A stretch of DNA of 64,000 nucleotides from JAPKEZ01 sp047638975 (GTDB taxonomy: Bacteria > Planctomycetota > UBA1135): positions 1 to 64,000 of the forward strand of contig JBLINB010000004.1 of the NCBI GenBank assembly GCA_047638975.1. The letters are read 5' to 3'. Below are positions 35,962-44,746 of the stretch, in pieces. The notes under the pieces are model-generated. The model had not been told where the DNA came from and ran no database searches. It saw only the letters and a program-made list of their open reading frames with translations. A program made the position numbers and the translations under genes. Every line of letters starts with the position of its first letter. Position 1 is the first letter of the stretch.

Positions 35962-37322
35962 GTGATGGGGTTACAAGAAAGTTTTTTGAAATCGACTAAA
36001 ATATTCTCTAGTTGTTCACCGCGTGAAGCTTTAAGCAAGACCAAATCACCCGCCTTGCAAGCCGTTTCTAGATATTGCGCTGCTGCTTGGCAATCAGCAA
36101 CGCAATGAGTCTCAACTGTCGACGGCGCAGACTTGGCGATCTCTGTCGCCAAGTCGCCTATACAGACAACGCTATCGATCTTTAGCCCTTCTAGCGAAGA
36201 GCCCATGTCTGCATGCAATTGTTGCTCTCGCACGCCCAGTTCGAGCATAGAGCCCAGCACGGCAATGCGTCTGCCCGTGCAAGGCAATTCGGTCAAAGCA
36301 CGTAAAGCGGCGAGCATAGAAAGTGGATTAGCGTTGTATGCGTCATCAATAAAGGCTATGCCTGCAACACACGAGCGCTGCATGCGCCCTTTTGGCTTTT
36401 GTAATTGCGGCAAAACTTCCTGGATATGTTGTTTAGAAACTTTACAGCTAATCGCGATCTCAGTCATTAGCATTGCGGTTCGCAATTCATATTCTGCGAT
36501 ACAAGCTACCTGCAACGCGCCTAATAGTGGATGCTCGACTAAGTACTTCTCGCCATCAAAAGTGTAGCTATAACTAGCGTGGTCATATACCTGAACATCT
36601 GCCGCCCAATCTTGCTGCTGTATGTCAATTAAAGATTTGCAATGTTCATCCAACCACACCTTACCGGATTCAGGAACTGCTTGTAATAATTTATTCTTTT
36701 CGTAAGCAATCGTTTGGACGTCATCAAGTCCTTCGAGGTGAGCGGCGCCGATTGCGATAAGGGCTGCTAAGTCAGGTTTGACAATATCTAGCAGATATTG
36801 CATTTCGTGCGGCTTGTTAATGCCATATTCGAGCACTATAAAATCAGCGTGGCGTGGCGCCCCCAACATTGCCAAAGGCAAACCAATTTCTGAATTATAA
36901 GACTTAGGTGCAGCGTAAGCGAAGTACGGGCTAGCGTCTAGCAACTGCAGCAAAAAATCTTTTGCTGTTGTTTTACCGACAGAGCCGGTAATGCCAATAA
37001 TAGTGCCTTTGCAACGTGCGCGATGACAATTAGCTAACTTGCCAAGAGCCTTCAAGCAATCCGCAACCACCAACACCGGCACGTCTAGCTTCGCAGCGGG
37101 TTCGCGTTCAACGATCAGCAACTGCGCACCATTTGCTATAGCTTTATCTAAAAAGTCATGTCCGTCAGTGTTGGCGCCAGGCAACGCAACAAAGACGCTA
37201 CCTGCTGTGACTTGCCGCGAATCAATTTCGAAGCCAGTGATTTCTTGGTCAGCTAAACCGCTTGGCAATGTAACGTCAACACCAGCATCCGCATATATTT
37301 GCTGTAGACTTATGCCAGGCAT
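35958..37322 (-). CDS. murF: UDP-MurNAc-tripeptide--D-Ala-D-Ala ligase
   Basis: MurF adds the terminal D-Ala-D-Ala. It contains the ATP loop GSVGKTTAK (about 112-120), KSYNSEIGLPL, EYGINKPHE, DDAYNANPLSM and KASRGEQLE. Length is 454 residues. The start overlaps murE by 13 bases. The N-terminal domain shares the DSRQVTAGSVFVAL strand motif with MurE, as expected. Confidence 0.95.
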   Translation of the reverse strand: MPGISLQQIYADAGVDVTLPSGLADQEITGFEIDSRQVTAGSVFVALPGANTDGHDFLDKAIANGAQLLIVEREPAAKLDVPVLVVADCLKALGKLANCHRARCKGTIIGITGSVGKTTAKDFLLQLLDASPYFAYAAPKSYNSEIGLPLAMLGAPRHADFIVLEYGINKPHEMQYLLDIVKPDLAALIAIGAAHLEGLDDVQTIAYEKNKLLQAVPESGKVWLDEHCKSLIDIQQQDWAADVQVYDHASYSYTFDGEKYLVEHPLLGALQVACIAEYELRTAMLMTEIAISCKVSKQHIQEVLPQLQKPKGRMQRSCVAGIAFIDDAYNANPLSMLAALRALTELPCTGRRIAVLGSMLELGVREQQLHADMGSSLEGLKIDSVVCIGDLATEIAKSAPSTVETHCVADCQAAAQYLETACKAGDLVLLKASRGEQLENILVDFKKLSCNPIT

Positions 37323-38788
37323 TGCACCGCCTCTATTATTTGCAACCTATCGTCAAAAAAGTTTCGGACACCATCAATCTCTTGATAGGTCTCATGCCCT
37401 TTACCGGCGATAACTAAGACGTCATTATCTTTAAGAGATTCTACAGCGGAACGGATCGCAGCTGCACGTTCAACGATGCAGTGAAATTCTATTTGCTCTT
37501 GGTCAACGCCAAGTTTGACTTGTTCGACAATCGCTGACGCCGATTCGGTACGCGGATTATCAGAAGTCAGTACACACCAATCGGCATGCTCACTTACGGC
37601 TGCACCCATTAGCGCACGCTTTGATGGATCACGATCTCCGCCAGCTCCGAATACTACTTTAAGTTGCGCATCTGGGTAGCTAACGCGCAAAGCCACCAAC
37701 ACTTTTTCAATAGCATCTGGAGTGTGCGCGTAATCAACGAAAGCACGTCCGCGATGTACGGATACCTGTTGCATGCGACCGTCGGCAGAATCTTGCACCG
37801 ACAATGATTGACAAACAGCTTCTAAAGCTAGCCCTTTGGACAATAGCATCAGTGCTGCCAAAAATAGATTCTCACCATTAAAATAACCACACAACTCGCT
37901 GTCAATAACGCCCATGCCATCATCCCATTCGAATGCGACGCGCACGCCACGGTCGGTAGTCTCTATATTGCAGAAATAGTCTGCATTCGAATCGTGACTA
38001 GACCAGCTATGCACTTGCGCCAACGCAGCGCTAGACAACTCAAGCAATGCTTTATCGTAAGGAATAAAAGCAACTGCTGTTGCTGGCAACTGATTTACAA
38101 GTTGCATTTTTGCATGCGCATAATTTTCTAAGGTATGATGATAATCTAAGTGCTCTTGACTTAAATTCGTAAAACCTACGCAGTCGAAATCGATCGCCGC
38201 CACCCGCTGCTGCACAATGCCATGCGAACTGGCTTCAATGATTAACGCTTCACAACCATCTGCAACTAGCGAAGCCATCCAGCTTTGAATGATATCGGCG
38301 CTCGGAGTGGTATTAAGATTAGGAAGGACAACGTCATTGCTTATCAAACCCAAGGTGCCGCAAGATGCCGACGCCATCTTCAAGTGTTGCATAGCGCCGC
38401 GCAACAGGTGCGCAATGGTCGTCTTACCATTGGTGCCGGTAATAGCCGCACACCACATTTTAGAGCTCGGCTGCCCTGCCAGAATATCGGCGCAATGCGC
38501 TGCCACTAACGGCGCATCAGCAGCAATAACTAGTTGCGGGAAATCTAACTGCGGCTGATGCGCCTTTAGCAATAACATGCTCGCACCCGCGTCGATTGCC
38601 GCTTGCAAAAAATCGTTACCCTGCTGCTGACTGCCATCAAGCGCACAAAACAAATCACCTTTGCTCACGCGCCGCGAATCGAAACAAGCTTGTGCAATCT
38701 CAAGCTCCAATAGCTGAGGCTGTGCAGGCCATATATTGAGCGAGAATTTACGCTGTCTAAGTTGGCTGAGGAGGTCGGCGGCAAGCAT
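37310..38788 (-). CDS. murE: UDP-MurNAc-L-Ala-D-Glu--meso-diaminopimelate ligase
   Basis: MurE adds the third residue of the stem peptide. It has DSRRVSKGDLF, the ATP loop GTNGKTT (about 116-122), the NTTPSA substrate loop, EASSHG and DYAHTPDAI. The DNPR signature (in SDNPRTE, about 409-415) diagnoses meso-diaminopimelate rather than L-Lys as substrate. Length is 492 residues. It begins two bases after ftsI. This residue indicates the cell has DAP-type peptidoglycan. Confidence 0.96.
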   Translation of the reverse strand: MLAADLLSQLRQRKFSLNIWPAQPQLLELEIAQACFDSRRVSKGDLFCALDGSQQQGNDFLQAAIDAGASMLLLKAHQPQLDFPQLVIAADAPLVAAHCADILAGQPSSKMWCAAITGTNGKTTIAHLLRGAMQHLKMASASCGTLGLISNDVVLPNLNTTPSADIIQSWMASLVADGCEALIIEASSHGIVQQRVAAIDFDCVGFTNLSQEHLDYHHTLENYAHAKMQLVNQLPATAVAFIPYDKALLELSSAALAQVHSWSSHDSNADYFCNIETTDRGVRVAFEWDDGMGVIDSELCGYFNGENLFLAALMLLSKGLALEAVCQSLSVQDSADGRMQQVSVHRGRAFVDYAHTPDAIEKVLVALRVSYPDAQLKVVFGAGGDRDPSKRALMGAAVSEHADWCVLTSDNPRTESASAIVEQVKLGVDQEQIEFHCIVERAAAIRSAVESLKDNDVLVIAGKGHETYQEIDGVRNFFDDRLQIIEAVQCLA

Positions 38789-38790
38789 CT

Positions 38791-40629
38791 TTAATGCTCA
38801 AGATTAGCCTTACTCTCACCCGATTCCAAGCCTGAAGATGGTAATGTTCCGCGCGACTCTAATGCGTAATGCAGAATGTTTGCTGCAGCTGGTCCACAGA
38901 CTTGTGAGCCGTAATAATGCTGCTTAGTTCCGTGTGTGCCGAAGGCTACGACCAGGACTAAAACATCCGGTTTTTCGAGTGGTCCGTATGCTACAAATAG
39001 CGAAGTGTATTTCCCCTTGGCAGGGCCCGCTCGATGCTCAGATGTGCCCGATTTACCACAGTAATTAAAGTCATCACGGTGTGGTAACCACTTGCGATTG
39101 CTGTACATAACCATCTCGTGCATGGCATCACGCACTAGCTTAGCCGAATTGGCACTTAGTACTTCTGCGACTACCTCGGGGAGCTGATTATAGTTTAGAT
39201 TGGGGCGCATCAACTTGCCGCCATTAGCTATGGACGCCAACGCGATGGCATGATCAATGACGGGCACTTCTATTTCGCGACCGAACGACAATGATGGGAT
39301 TGTAAAGACCATTCCATCCGGACCTTTCTTACGCATGAAGCTTTCACGCTTTGGGTAGACACCATTCTGAAAGATTAATCCGGAACCCGGCAGAGCATCA
39401 GCTTTTGCATCGTATCCAAAGTGCGGCAAAAATTCGGCCATCTTTTCACGACCAAGTTCACGCCCAATCTGCGACATCACAATATTTGATGAGTGAACCA
39501 CCGCCGCTGAAAAGTTCATATCTTCATTGTGCGAGTTTGACGAGTTGTGAATCACTCTGCCTGGCAAGCGGTAAGCCCCGCCCTTGTTGCTAAATATTTG
39601 CTGCGGTTGAATGGCATTATTCTCTAAAGCCCAGGCCGCAACCAACGGCTTCAATGTTGAACCAGGGCTAATGCGCCAACGCCCGGGAAAAGTCCATCCT
39701 AAATACTCTGATTTGCCCGTTTCCGCATCGACTACGGACTGCATACTTTCCAATGGCTGGTTCGGATTATAATCCGGAAGACCTTGTGCACTCAATATCG
39801 CGCCCGTATTTACGTCAAGAACAATAGCGACACAGTGCATGGGATCATGTTCATCCATTATGCTTCGCAACTGCTCATGCGCATAGCCAGAAATTCCGAG
39901 ATCAAGCGTAGTGCGAATGGAAGAGCCTGGCAACTGATTCATCTTAGCCAATGCCGGGTTCGCGCCATGATCACTTCCGACTCGAATAGCATAACTTGCA
40001 CCATCCGTGCCAAACAGGTGCTCCTCAAAGCCGACCTCCAATCCTGAGCTGCCATGGCGCTCGTCACGACCCGCCTCTTCGTTGTATTCTGTACGCAGCA
40101 AGCCAGTCAAATGACTTAAAACAGGGCCATTGGGGTAAATCCGCTTAAAGGTTTGCACTAAACTCAAGCCACTATACGGCAGCGCTTTCAAGGAGCGTGA
40201 AATTCTTTCGCGCTCAATAGGTGATAAGTTACTTAAAACTAATTGCCCCGCCGACTCGTTAATCATCAATGATTCATATAATTCGTCAACTGTTAACTGC
40301 GTTGCCTGAGAAACTATTTCAAGACGCCTACGGATTTCTTCAACATCCCAAATTCCGTTCTTAAGATTACTAATCACCGAACGGTCCTTTGGTAAATAAT
40401 TAACCACTAAATCCCAGGTTCCGCGGTCTTCCGCCAAGACTAAACCTTGGCGGTCTAATATCTGACCACGCTCGGCAGGAATAACACGTTTGCCGCGCAC
40501 TAGGCTCAAACTTGTGTCATCGACCCCTTCGTCGACTAACTTAAAAAAGTTAAATACACTAAAAGAATAAAATAAAGCCAAGATGGCGAATGGCCATAAG
40601 GGCTTAAAGACTACCTCTTGTTTAATCAC
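38791..40629 (-). CDS. ftsI: Class B penicillin-binding protein (FtsI-like transpeptidase)
   Basis: A bitopic transpeptidase that cross-links septal peptidoglycan. An N-terminal membrane helix (about 11-32) is followed by a dimerisation domain with the ERGQILDRQG motif. The transpeptidase domain has the SxxK motif STLK, SxN as SSN (in HSSNIVMS) and KSGTS in place of the usual KTGT. Length is 612 residues. The start is GTG and overlaps the ftsL-like stop by four bases. A PASTA domain is absent. Placement in the dcw order supports FtsI over an elongation-type homolog. Confidence 0.93.
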   Translation of the reverse strand: MIKQEVVFKPLWPFAILALFYSFSVFNFFKLVDEGVDDTSLSLVRGKRVIPAERGQILDRQGLVLAEDRGTWDLVVNYLPKDRSVISNLKNGIWDVEEIRRRLEIVSQATQLTVDELYESLMINESAGQLVLSNLSPIERERISRSLKALPYSGLSLVQTFKRIYPNGPVLSHLTGLLRTEYNEEAGRDERHGSSGLEVGFEEHLFGTDGASYAIRVGSDHGANPALAKMNQLPGSSIRTTLDLGISGYAHEQLRSIMDEHDPMHCVAIVLDVNTGAILSAQGLPDYNPNQPLESMQSVVDAETGKSEYLGWTFPGRWRISPGSTLKPLVAAWALENNAIQPQQIFSNKGGAYRLPGRVIHNSSNSHNEDMNFSAAVVHSSNIVMSQIGRELGREKMAEFLPHFGYDAKADALPGSGLIFQNGVYPKRESFMRKKGPDGMVFTIPSLSFGREIEVPVIDHAIALASIANGGKLMRPNLNYNQLPEVVAEVLSANSAKLVRDAMHEMVMYSNRKWLPHRDDFNYCGKSGTSEHRAGPAKGKYTSLFVAYGPLEKPDVLVLVVAFGTHGTKQHYYGSQVCGPAAANILHYALESRGTLPSSGLESGESKANLEH

Positions 40630-40871
40630 GAGCGGTTATTATCAAGATCAGCATTATGCTGCTCTTCTATCAGACGTTGAAGATTACTTGGCGAGGTTAT
40701 TTGATTAAACAGACTGTCGTTATAGTCGACACGCTGTTCGCAACGCTCAACGCAGCGACGACTCACTTCAATCCGTCCGCGCGCGGCCATAGACTCATTT
40801 TCTAATCCTAAGCCGATTAGCATTTCAGTCAAGAGCGCCATTATCAAAAAGAAGGATGTCTCGCTCATCAT
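40626..40871 (-). CDS. FtsL-like small bitopic membrane protein
   Basis: This 81-residue protein occupies the ftsL position between rsmH and ftsI. It has one hydrophobic segment (about 6-22) and a charged, potentially coiled-coil tail ending with a SPSNLQRLIEEQHN stretch like the conserved SP..LE..A motif of FtsL/DivIC. FtsL proteins bridge FtsB, FtsQ and FtsI/FtsW. Sequence divergence is expected for this family, so the call depends on position and topology. Both ends overlap neighbouring genes (TAATG and GTGA). Confidence 0.65.
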   Translation of the reverse strand: MMSETSFFLIMALLTEMLIGLGLENESMAARGRIEVSRRCVERCEQRVDYNDSLFNQITSPSNLQRLIEEQHNADLDNNRS

Positions 40872-41761
40872 TAAATGGTTTCACGCGAAAGCACTCGCAA
40901 GCGTGCACTACGTGAACGAGAGTTCGAGCGTACTTCTACAGCGCTAGGCAAAATGCCTTTCTTATACACGTTGGCGAAGTCGACACTGCGCGCTTCGTTG
41001 CGGAAAGAGTTTTTAACCAGGCGATCTTCAAGAGAATGAAAACTAATTACTGCCAAGCGTCCACCATCTGCCAACAAACGTGGCGCGCACTCGAGCAACA
41101 TAGAAGCTTCGTCTAGTTCGCGATTAACAGCGATCCGGATGGCTTGAAAGGTACGCGTGGCTGGGTGAAGCCCGCCCATGCCGCGACTCACCGTGCGCTC
41201 AACCAAGTCGGCAAGCTGGGTGGTACGTAGTAATTGGCCAAAGCGGCGCTGTGCGACTATGGCATGCGCAATCTTACGCGCGAAGCGCTCTTCGCCGTAT
41301 TCGCGCAACCAATGCTCTATCTCATCTTCACTAGCCTCGGCAAGTAATGAGGCCGCCGACGCTTTCTGTGTCGTCGCATCCATACGCATATCAAGTGGCC
41401 CATCTTGCATGAAAGAGAAACCGCGATCACGATCTTCGATTTGATCGGACGAAACGCCCAAGTCAGCCAGAATGCCATCAACACGGCCCTTTGCGTGTTC
41501 ATTTACAACAGACTCTATTGAAGAGAAAGGCGCATGAACATAAATCACTCGCTCGCCGTATTTTGCCAAGCGTTTTTTTGTACGCTCAATAGCTTGTGCA
41601 TCACGGTCGATTCCGATGACTATGTTTTTCGGATTGGCTTCTAAGATTTTCTCAGTGTGACCACCGCCGCCAAGAGTTGCATCAACGAAAACCCCGCCAC
41701 GCTCAGCGTGCAAGGCCTTAACGGATTCATTTAACAAGACTGGAAGATGGCGAGTTGACAT
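40871..41761 (-). CDS. rsmH: 16S rRNA m4C1402 methyltransferase
   Basis: RsmH (MraW) methylates N4 of C1402 in 16S rRNA. Signatures are HLPVLLNESV at the N terminus, SAM motif DATLGGGGHT (about 27-36), GILADLGVSSDQ and VISFHSLEDRLVK. It has 296 residues from the ATG at 41761. A GTG at 41806, overlapping the mraZ stop by four bases, would add 15 residues; the ATG fits the canonical family N terminus better. Position after mraZ is standard. Confidence 0.95.
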   Translation of the reverse strand: MSTRHLPVLLNESVKALHAERGGVFVDATLGGGGHTEKILEANPKNIVIGIDRDAQAIERTKKRLAKYGERVIYVHAPFSSIESVVNEHAKGRVDGILADLGVSSDQIEDRDRGFSFMQDGPLDMRMDATTQKASAASLLAEASEDEIEHWLREYGEERFARKIAHAIVAQRRFGQLLRTTQLADLVERTVSRGMGGLHPATRTFQAIRIAVNRELDEASMLLECAPRLLADGGRLAVISFHSLEDRLVKNSFRNEARSVDFANVYKKGILPSAVEVRSNSRSRSARLRVLSRETI

Positions 41762-41802
41762 TAATTCACTTAGTGGTTTACGGTATTGACGGCATAAAAG
41801 GA

Positions 41803-42279
41803 TCACGAGTTATTCTCCGGTGGTTGATAATCAGGACTGGTCATATCACCAGTCGCCAGGTTGAAGTATTCATCAGCATCGATGAGGCCGCTCTCGTACT
41901 TACTACGGTCCCATATTTCGAAATAGCTCAACGCGCCGACGATCATCGCTTCACCACTGAGACTAATTCGTGCGCGTAATTCTTCTGGCAGCAAAATACG
42001 CCCTTGGGCGTCTACTTTTAATTTGCGAGAATTAGCTCCTATCGAACGCCGCAATTTCTTTGCTTGCAAGGCGTTTTTTTCATTGCGCAAAGTGGCTTCT
42101 ATCTGCTTAGAAAACTCGCTACTGGTATAGATTTCAAGGCAACCATCGATTGAATTAATAACACATTCAAAAGACTCGCGCTCGTGAAGGTCTTTAATCG
42201 CATCCATGAACCCACGCGGCACGAACACACGACCTTTTTGGTCTATTTTGTGCGCGAATTCTCCGTTGAAGTAGGTCAT
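41803..42279 (-). CDS. mraZ: Transcriptional regulator MraZ
   Basis: MraZ is a ring-forming AbrB-fold DNA-binding regulator of the dcw operon. Two swapped-hairpin domains are visible: KIDQKGRVFVPRGF (about 11-24) and KVDAQGRILLPEELR (about 88-102). The 158-residue length includes a slightly longer acidic C-terminal tail than usual. It heads the cluster and probably represses its own promoter, where TGGTG repeats are found. The ATG is preceded by AATAACAA rather than a Shine-Dalgarno sequence. Confidence 0.95.
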   Translation of the reverse strand: MTYFNGEFAHKIDQKGRVFVPRGFMDAIKDLHERESFECVINSIDGCLEIYTSSEFSKQIEATLRNEKNALQAKKLRRSIGANSRKLKVDAQGRILLPEELRARISLSGEAMIVGALSYFEIWDRSKYESGLIDADEYFNLATGDMTSPDYQPPENNS

Positions 42280-42321
42280 TTGTTATTAAAAAAAGTTGTT
42301 GAAACTGAGCATGGATGTTTC

Positions 42322-42380
42322 CACCACTTACATGTTCTTTCTCACCACACGACTATACTACAGCCCCACCAATAATATGC
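42322..42380 (-). promoter_or_regulatory. Candidate mraZ/dcw promoter with three TGGTG operator repeats
   Basis: On the minus strand TATAGT (42352-42357) is a plausible -10, with TTGCAT upstream as a weak -35 at a long spacing. Three TGGTG direct repeats (42367-42371, 42343-42347 and 42322-42326) are spaced 24 and 21 bases apart, about two helical turns. They flank the -10. MraZ in other bacteria binds short G-rich direct repeats upstream of itself, so these are likely MraZ sites. The assignment is inference. Confidence 0.45.
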
Positions 42381-42386
42381 AAATAA

Positions 42387-42412
42387 AAAAACCAGGAAAA
42401 TACCTGGTTTTA
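42387..42412 (-). terminator. Intrinsic terminator after the der operon
   Basis: AAACCAGG pairs with CCTGGTTT around a six-base A/T loop, flanked by A and T tracts on both sides. On the minus strand it lies 23 bases after the zinc-ribbon gene stop and before the dcw promoter. Its symmetry could also stop plus-strand transcription. Confidence 0.8.
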
Positions 42413-42434
42413 TTTTTTTGCTCTTTAAGGGGGT

Positions 42435-42941
42435 TTAGTGGAGTAAATCGCCCTCTTTTGTAGGGTCTACTAGTTCAGTAAGCTGCTGACTAAGCTCTGT
42501 TCGGCGCTCCTCTGTCATCTCGCGCGATTCAACTGAAAAAGTCTTCTTGGTGCGCGTTTTACGCAACAACATGACTTCCTGCTGTCCGCGCATTTGCACA
42601 CGCTCAAGCCGCAATTTTCGGTGCCGCACCAACAATAAGGACAACAAGTAGCATAAATCTTTGCGATCATCTCGCTCGTCGCTTAATAATTTGTCAAGCA
42701 ATGCCAGCAACATGTCAAAATCAAGACGCAGAGCTTGGCGCTTTTCGTGCTGCGAAGTACGCCAATAAACGACATCGGTTGATTCGTCACGCGCATTAAA
42801 GCAGGCACGACACAAATCAGCACGCTGTAAATCAGAATCTAACATCCGCAACATTGAAAACACATCTTCGCCATCAGCAAAAGTATGTTCGCAATCACTA
42901 CACTGCTGGTTGCGTTTAGAGAATTGCCAATCGTTAACCAT
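42435..42941 (-). CDS. Zinc-ribbon protein of unknown function
   Basis: A 168-residue cytoplasmic protein. The N terminus has two CxxC knuckles: CSDC (about 14-17) and CRAC (about 44-47), with the spacing of a treble-clef or ribbon zinc site. It then continues as a highly charged helical region (about 65-165) rich in Arg, Leu, Glu and Asp. I recognise a general resemblance to uncharacterised planctomycete zinc-ribbon proteins but no function. It starts immediately after the lipoprotein stop and ends the der operon before a terminator. Confidence 0.75.
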   Translation of the reverse strand: MVNDWQFSKRNQQCSDCEHTFADGEDVFSMLRMLDSDLQRADLCRACFNARDESTDVVYWRTSQHEKRQALRLDFDMLLALLDKLLSDERDDRKDLCYLLSLLLVRHRKLRLERVQMRGQQEVMLLRKTRTKKTFSVESREMTEERRTELSQQLTELVDPTKEGDLLH

Positions 42942-43397
42942 TTAACTATCTCGCAAATAAAGTTGCGAACGCAAAAACTGTAGCAATGTTCGAGAATGCT
43001 GAATGTCGTCGCCGAGGTCTTCCCATTCGGCAGCGCTAGAGTCGAGCGTATCGTCTGTTTCGACATTGCGTTCGACGACTACTCGCGCACGCACCATAAC
43101 CTGCTCGCCAGCTTCGAACACGCGGAAGATACCTTTGTAGCGACGTCCTTGGTTGCGGAAGGGTTGCAAGTTTACTTTCCAATCAGAAAATACTGAGCCG
43201 CGTTGCGCATCGGTTTTGCCTTGCGGATACCCAGCACGCACGATGGCATACTCGCATGCCAACAGCAAGTCGCGACGTGGCGGAGCATCTTCTATCACGA
43301 ATTCTTCCCAACGCCCTGCTTCGTCAATCGGCAGCGCAGTGCTACAAGACATCATTGAAAGTGCCGCCACCAATATCATTAATACTTTGCTACTCAT
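42942..43397 (-). CDS. Small lipoprotein of unknown function
   Basis: The 151-residue product has a lipoprotein signal with lipobox MMSC (Cys18). The mature part begins with a short acidic stretch, then RDLLLACEYAIVRAGYP and a beta-rich segment (VFSDWKVNLQPF, RYKGIFRVF, VMVRARVVVERN). The pattern suggests a small alpha-beta fold like those of assembly-associated lipoproteins in PVC bacteria. It is five bases after der and abuts the zinc-ribbon gene. Function is unknown. Confidence 0.75.
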   Translation of the reverse strand: MSSKVLMILVAALSMMSCSTALPIDEAGRWEEFVIEDAPPRRDLLLACEYAIVRAGYPQGKTDAQRGSVFSDWKVNLQPFRNQGRRYKGIFRVFEAGEQVMVRARVVVERNVETDDTLDSSAAEWEDLGDDIQHSRTLLQFLRSQLYLRDS

Positions 43398-43402
43398 TAT
43401 TT

Positions 43403-44746
43403 TTACCCACTTTTAGAAGCCGAACGCTTACGCTCACGCAATACGAAGCGCACCGGCACTTTTGTTATTTTAAGGCGCCGCCTAAATTCGTTCTGCAAGG
43501 CTCGCATTAACTCTTTAGAGAATAAACTATTTTTATTAACAAACAACAAAAACGTTGGCGGCAAAGTACCTAGTTGCGTCGCATAATAAAAACGAGGACG
43601 CTCTCCGCGTCCGCGGATGCGCATGTGTTCGAAGACGGTCTGCATCTCACGGTTCAAGACGCCGGTACCTAACTGCAGCTGCCCTTCTTCATGTACTGAC
43701 AAGATATCGCGCATGACACGGTCGATACCTTTCTTTGTCACATTTGAGAGCATCGCGATGGGCGCGCCACGTAAGTGCGGTAATTTATGCTCGACCAGAT
43801 CTCTGAATTCGTCGATTGTAAAATCTGGCACCAAGTCGTGCTTCGTGCCAACAATAATAACTGCCTTATAACGGTCTTTAATGGTACGCGCTAATTCTTT
43901 ATCCATGCGCGCAACGGTTTCGTTCATGTCCAAGAACAATAGCGCAATATCAGAGCGCTGAATAGCCTGGTCACTACGCGTTAAAGAGAAAAACTCGATA
44001 GGAGTATTAACCTTACCTTTGCGGTGCACACCAGCCGTATCAACCAAGGTGATTGCTGTACCTTTATAGTCGACACTAATGTCTACAGCATCACGAGTGG
44101 TGCCCGCAACATCTGAAACGATTACTCTGTTTTCTCCGGTTAGTGCATTCACGAACGAAGATTTTCCGGTGTTACGCCTTCCGATGATCGCAACATTCAC
44201 AGACTCTTTCTCTTCTATCAATTGCTCGGCGGGTAAAACCTCGGCCAAGCGCTTATACAAATCAGAAAAGCCCTGTCCCTCTTGTGCCGATAACGGCGTA
44301 GGCTCGCCAAAACCCAAAGCCGTAAAATCGTTTACGGATGCCTGTGCAGTGCGCGTCTCGCATTTGTTAGCGACCATCATTACTGGCACATCGCTCTTAC
44401 GCAGGTAAGCGGCAACTTCTTCATCAAGCAAAGCAATGCCTTCGCGAGCATCTACCACAAACAGCACTAAGTCAGATGCAGCGATTCCGGTAATAATCTG
44501 GTACTCAACAGAATCTTCCAGATTATGATTGTCAACAATACCGATACCACCGGTATCCATAATGTCGAAGCCTAGATTGAAATCAGGGACACGCGCTGGC
44601 AAGATGAAACGGTCGCGCGTCACGCCTGCAGTAGCATCGACAATTGCGCGGCGCTCGCCAACGATTCTGTTAAATATCGATGACTTGCCAACATTTGGAC
44701 GGCCAACGATAGCAACTAATACTTTTTTATTCTTAGGAGTAATCAT
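43403..44746 (-). CDS. der: Ribosome-assembly GTPase Der (EngA)
   Basis: Der has two tandem G domains that act in 50S ribosome assembly. Domain 1 shows GRPNVGKS (about 14-21), DTAG-type DTGG and NKCE; domain 2 shows GRRNTGKS (about 188-195), DTAG and TKHD. A KH-like C-terminal domain ends in a basic tail (RERKRSASKSG). Length is 447 residues. It abuts queE with no gap. Co-transcription with the PVC small basic protein and queE suggests an RNA/ribosome-related operon. Confidence 0.96.
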   Translation of the reverse strand: MITPKNKKVLVAIVGRPNVGKSSIFNRIVGERRAIVDATAGVTRDRFILPARVPDFNLGFDIMDTGGIGIVDNHNLEDSVEYQIITGIAASDLVLFVVDAREGIALLDEEVAAYLRKSDVPVMMVANKCETRTAQASVNDFTALGFGEPTPLSAQEGQGFSDLYKRLAEVLPAEQLIEEKESVNVAIIGRRNTGKSSFVNALTGENRVIVSDVAGTTRDAVDISVDYKGTAITLVDTAGVHRKGKVNTPIEFFSLTRSDQAIQRSDIALLFLDMNETVARMDKELARTIKDRYKAVIIVGTKHDLVPDFTIDEFRDLVEHKLPHLRGAPIAMLSNVTKKGIDRVMRDILSVHEEGQLQLGTGVLNREMQTVFEHMRIRGRGERPRFYYATQLGTLPPTFLLFVNKNSLFSKELMRALQNEFRRRLKITKVPVRFVLRERKRSASKSG

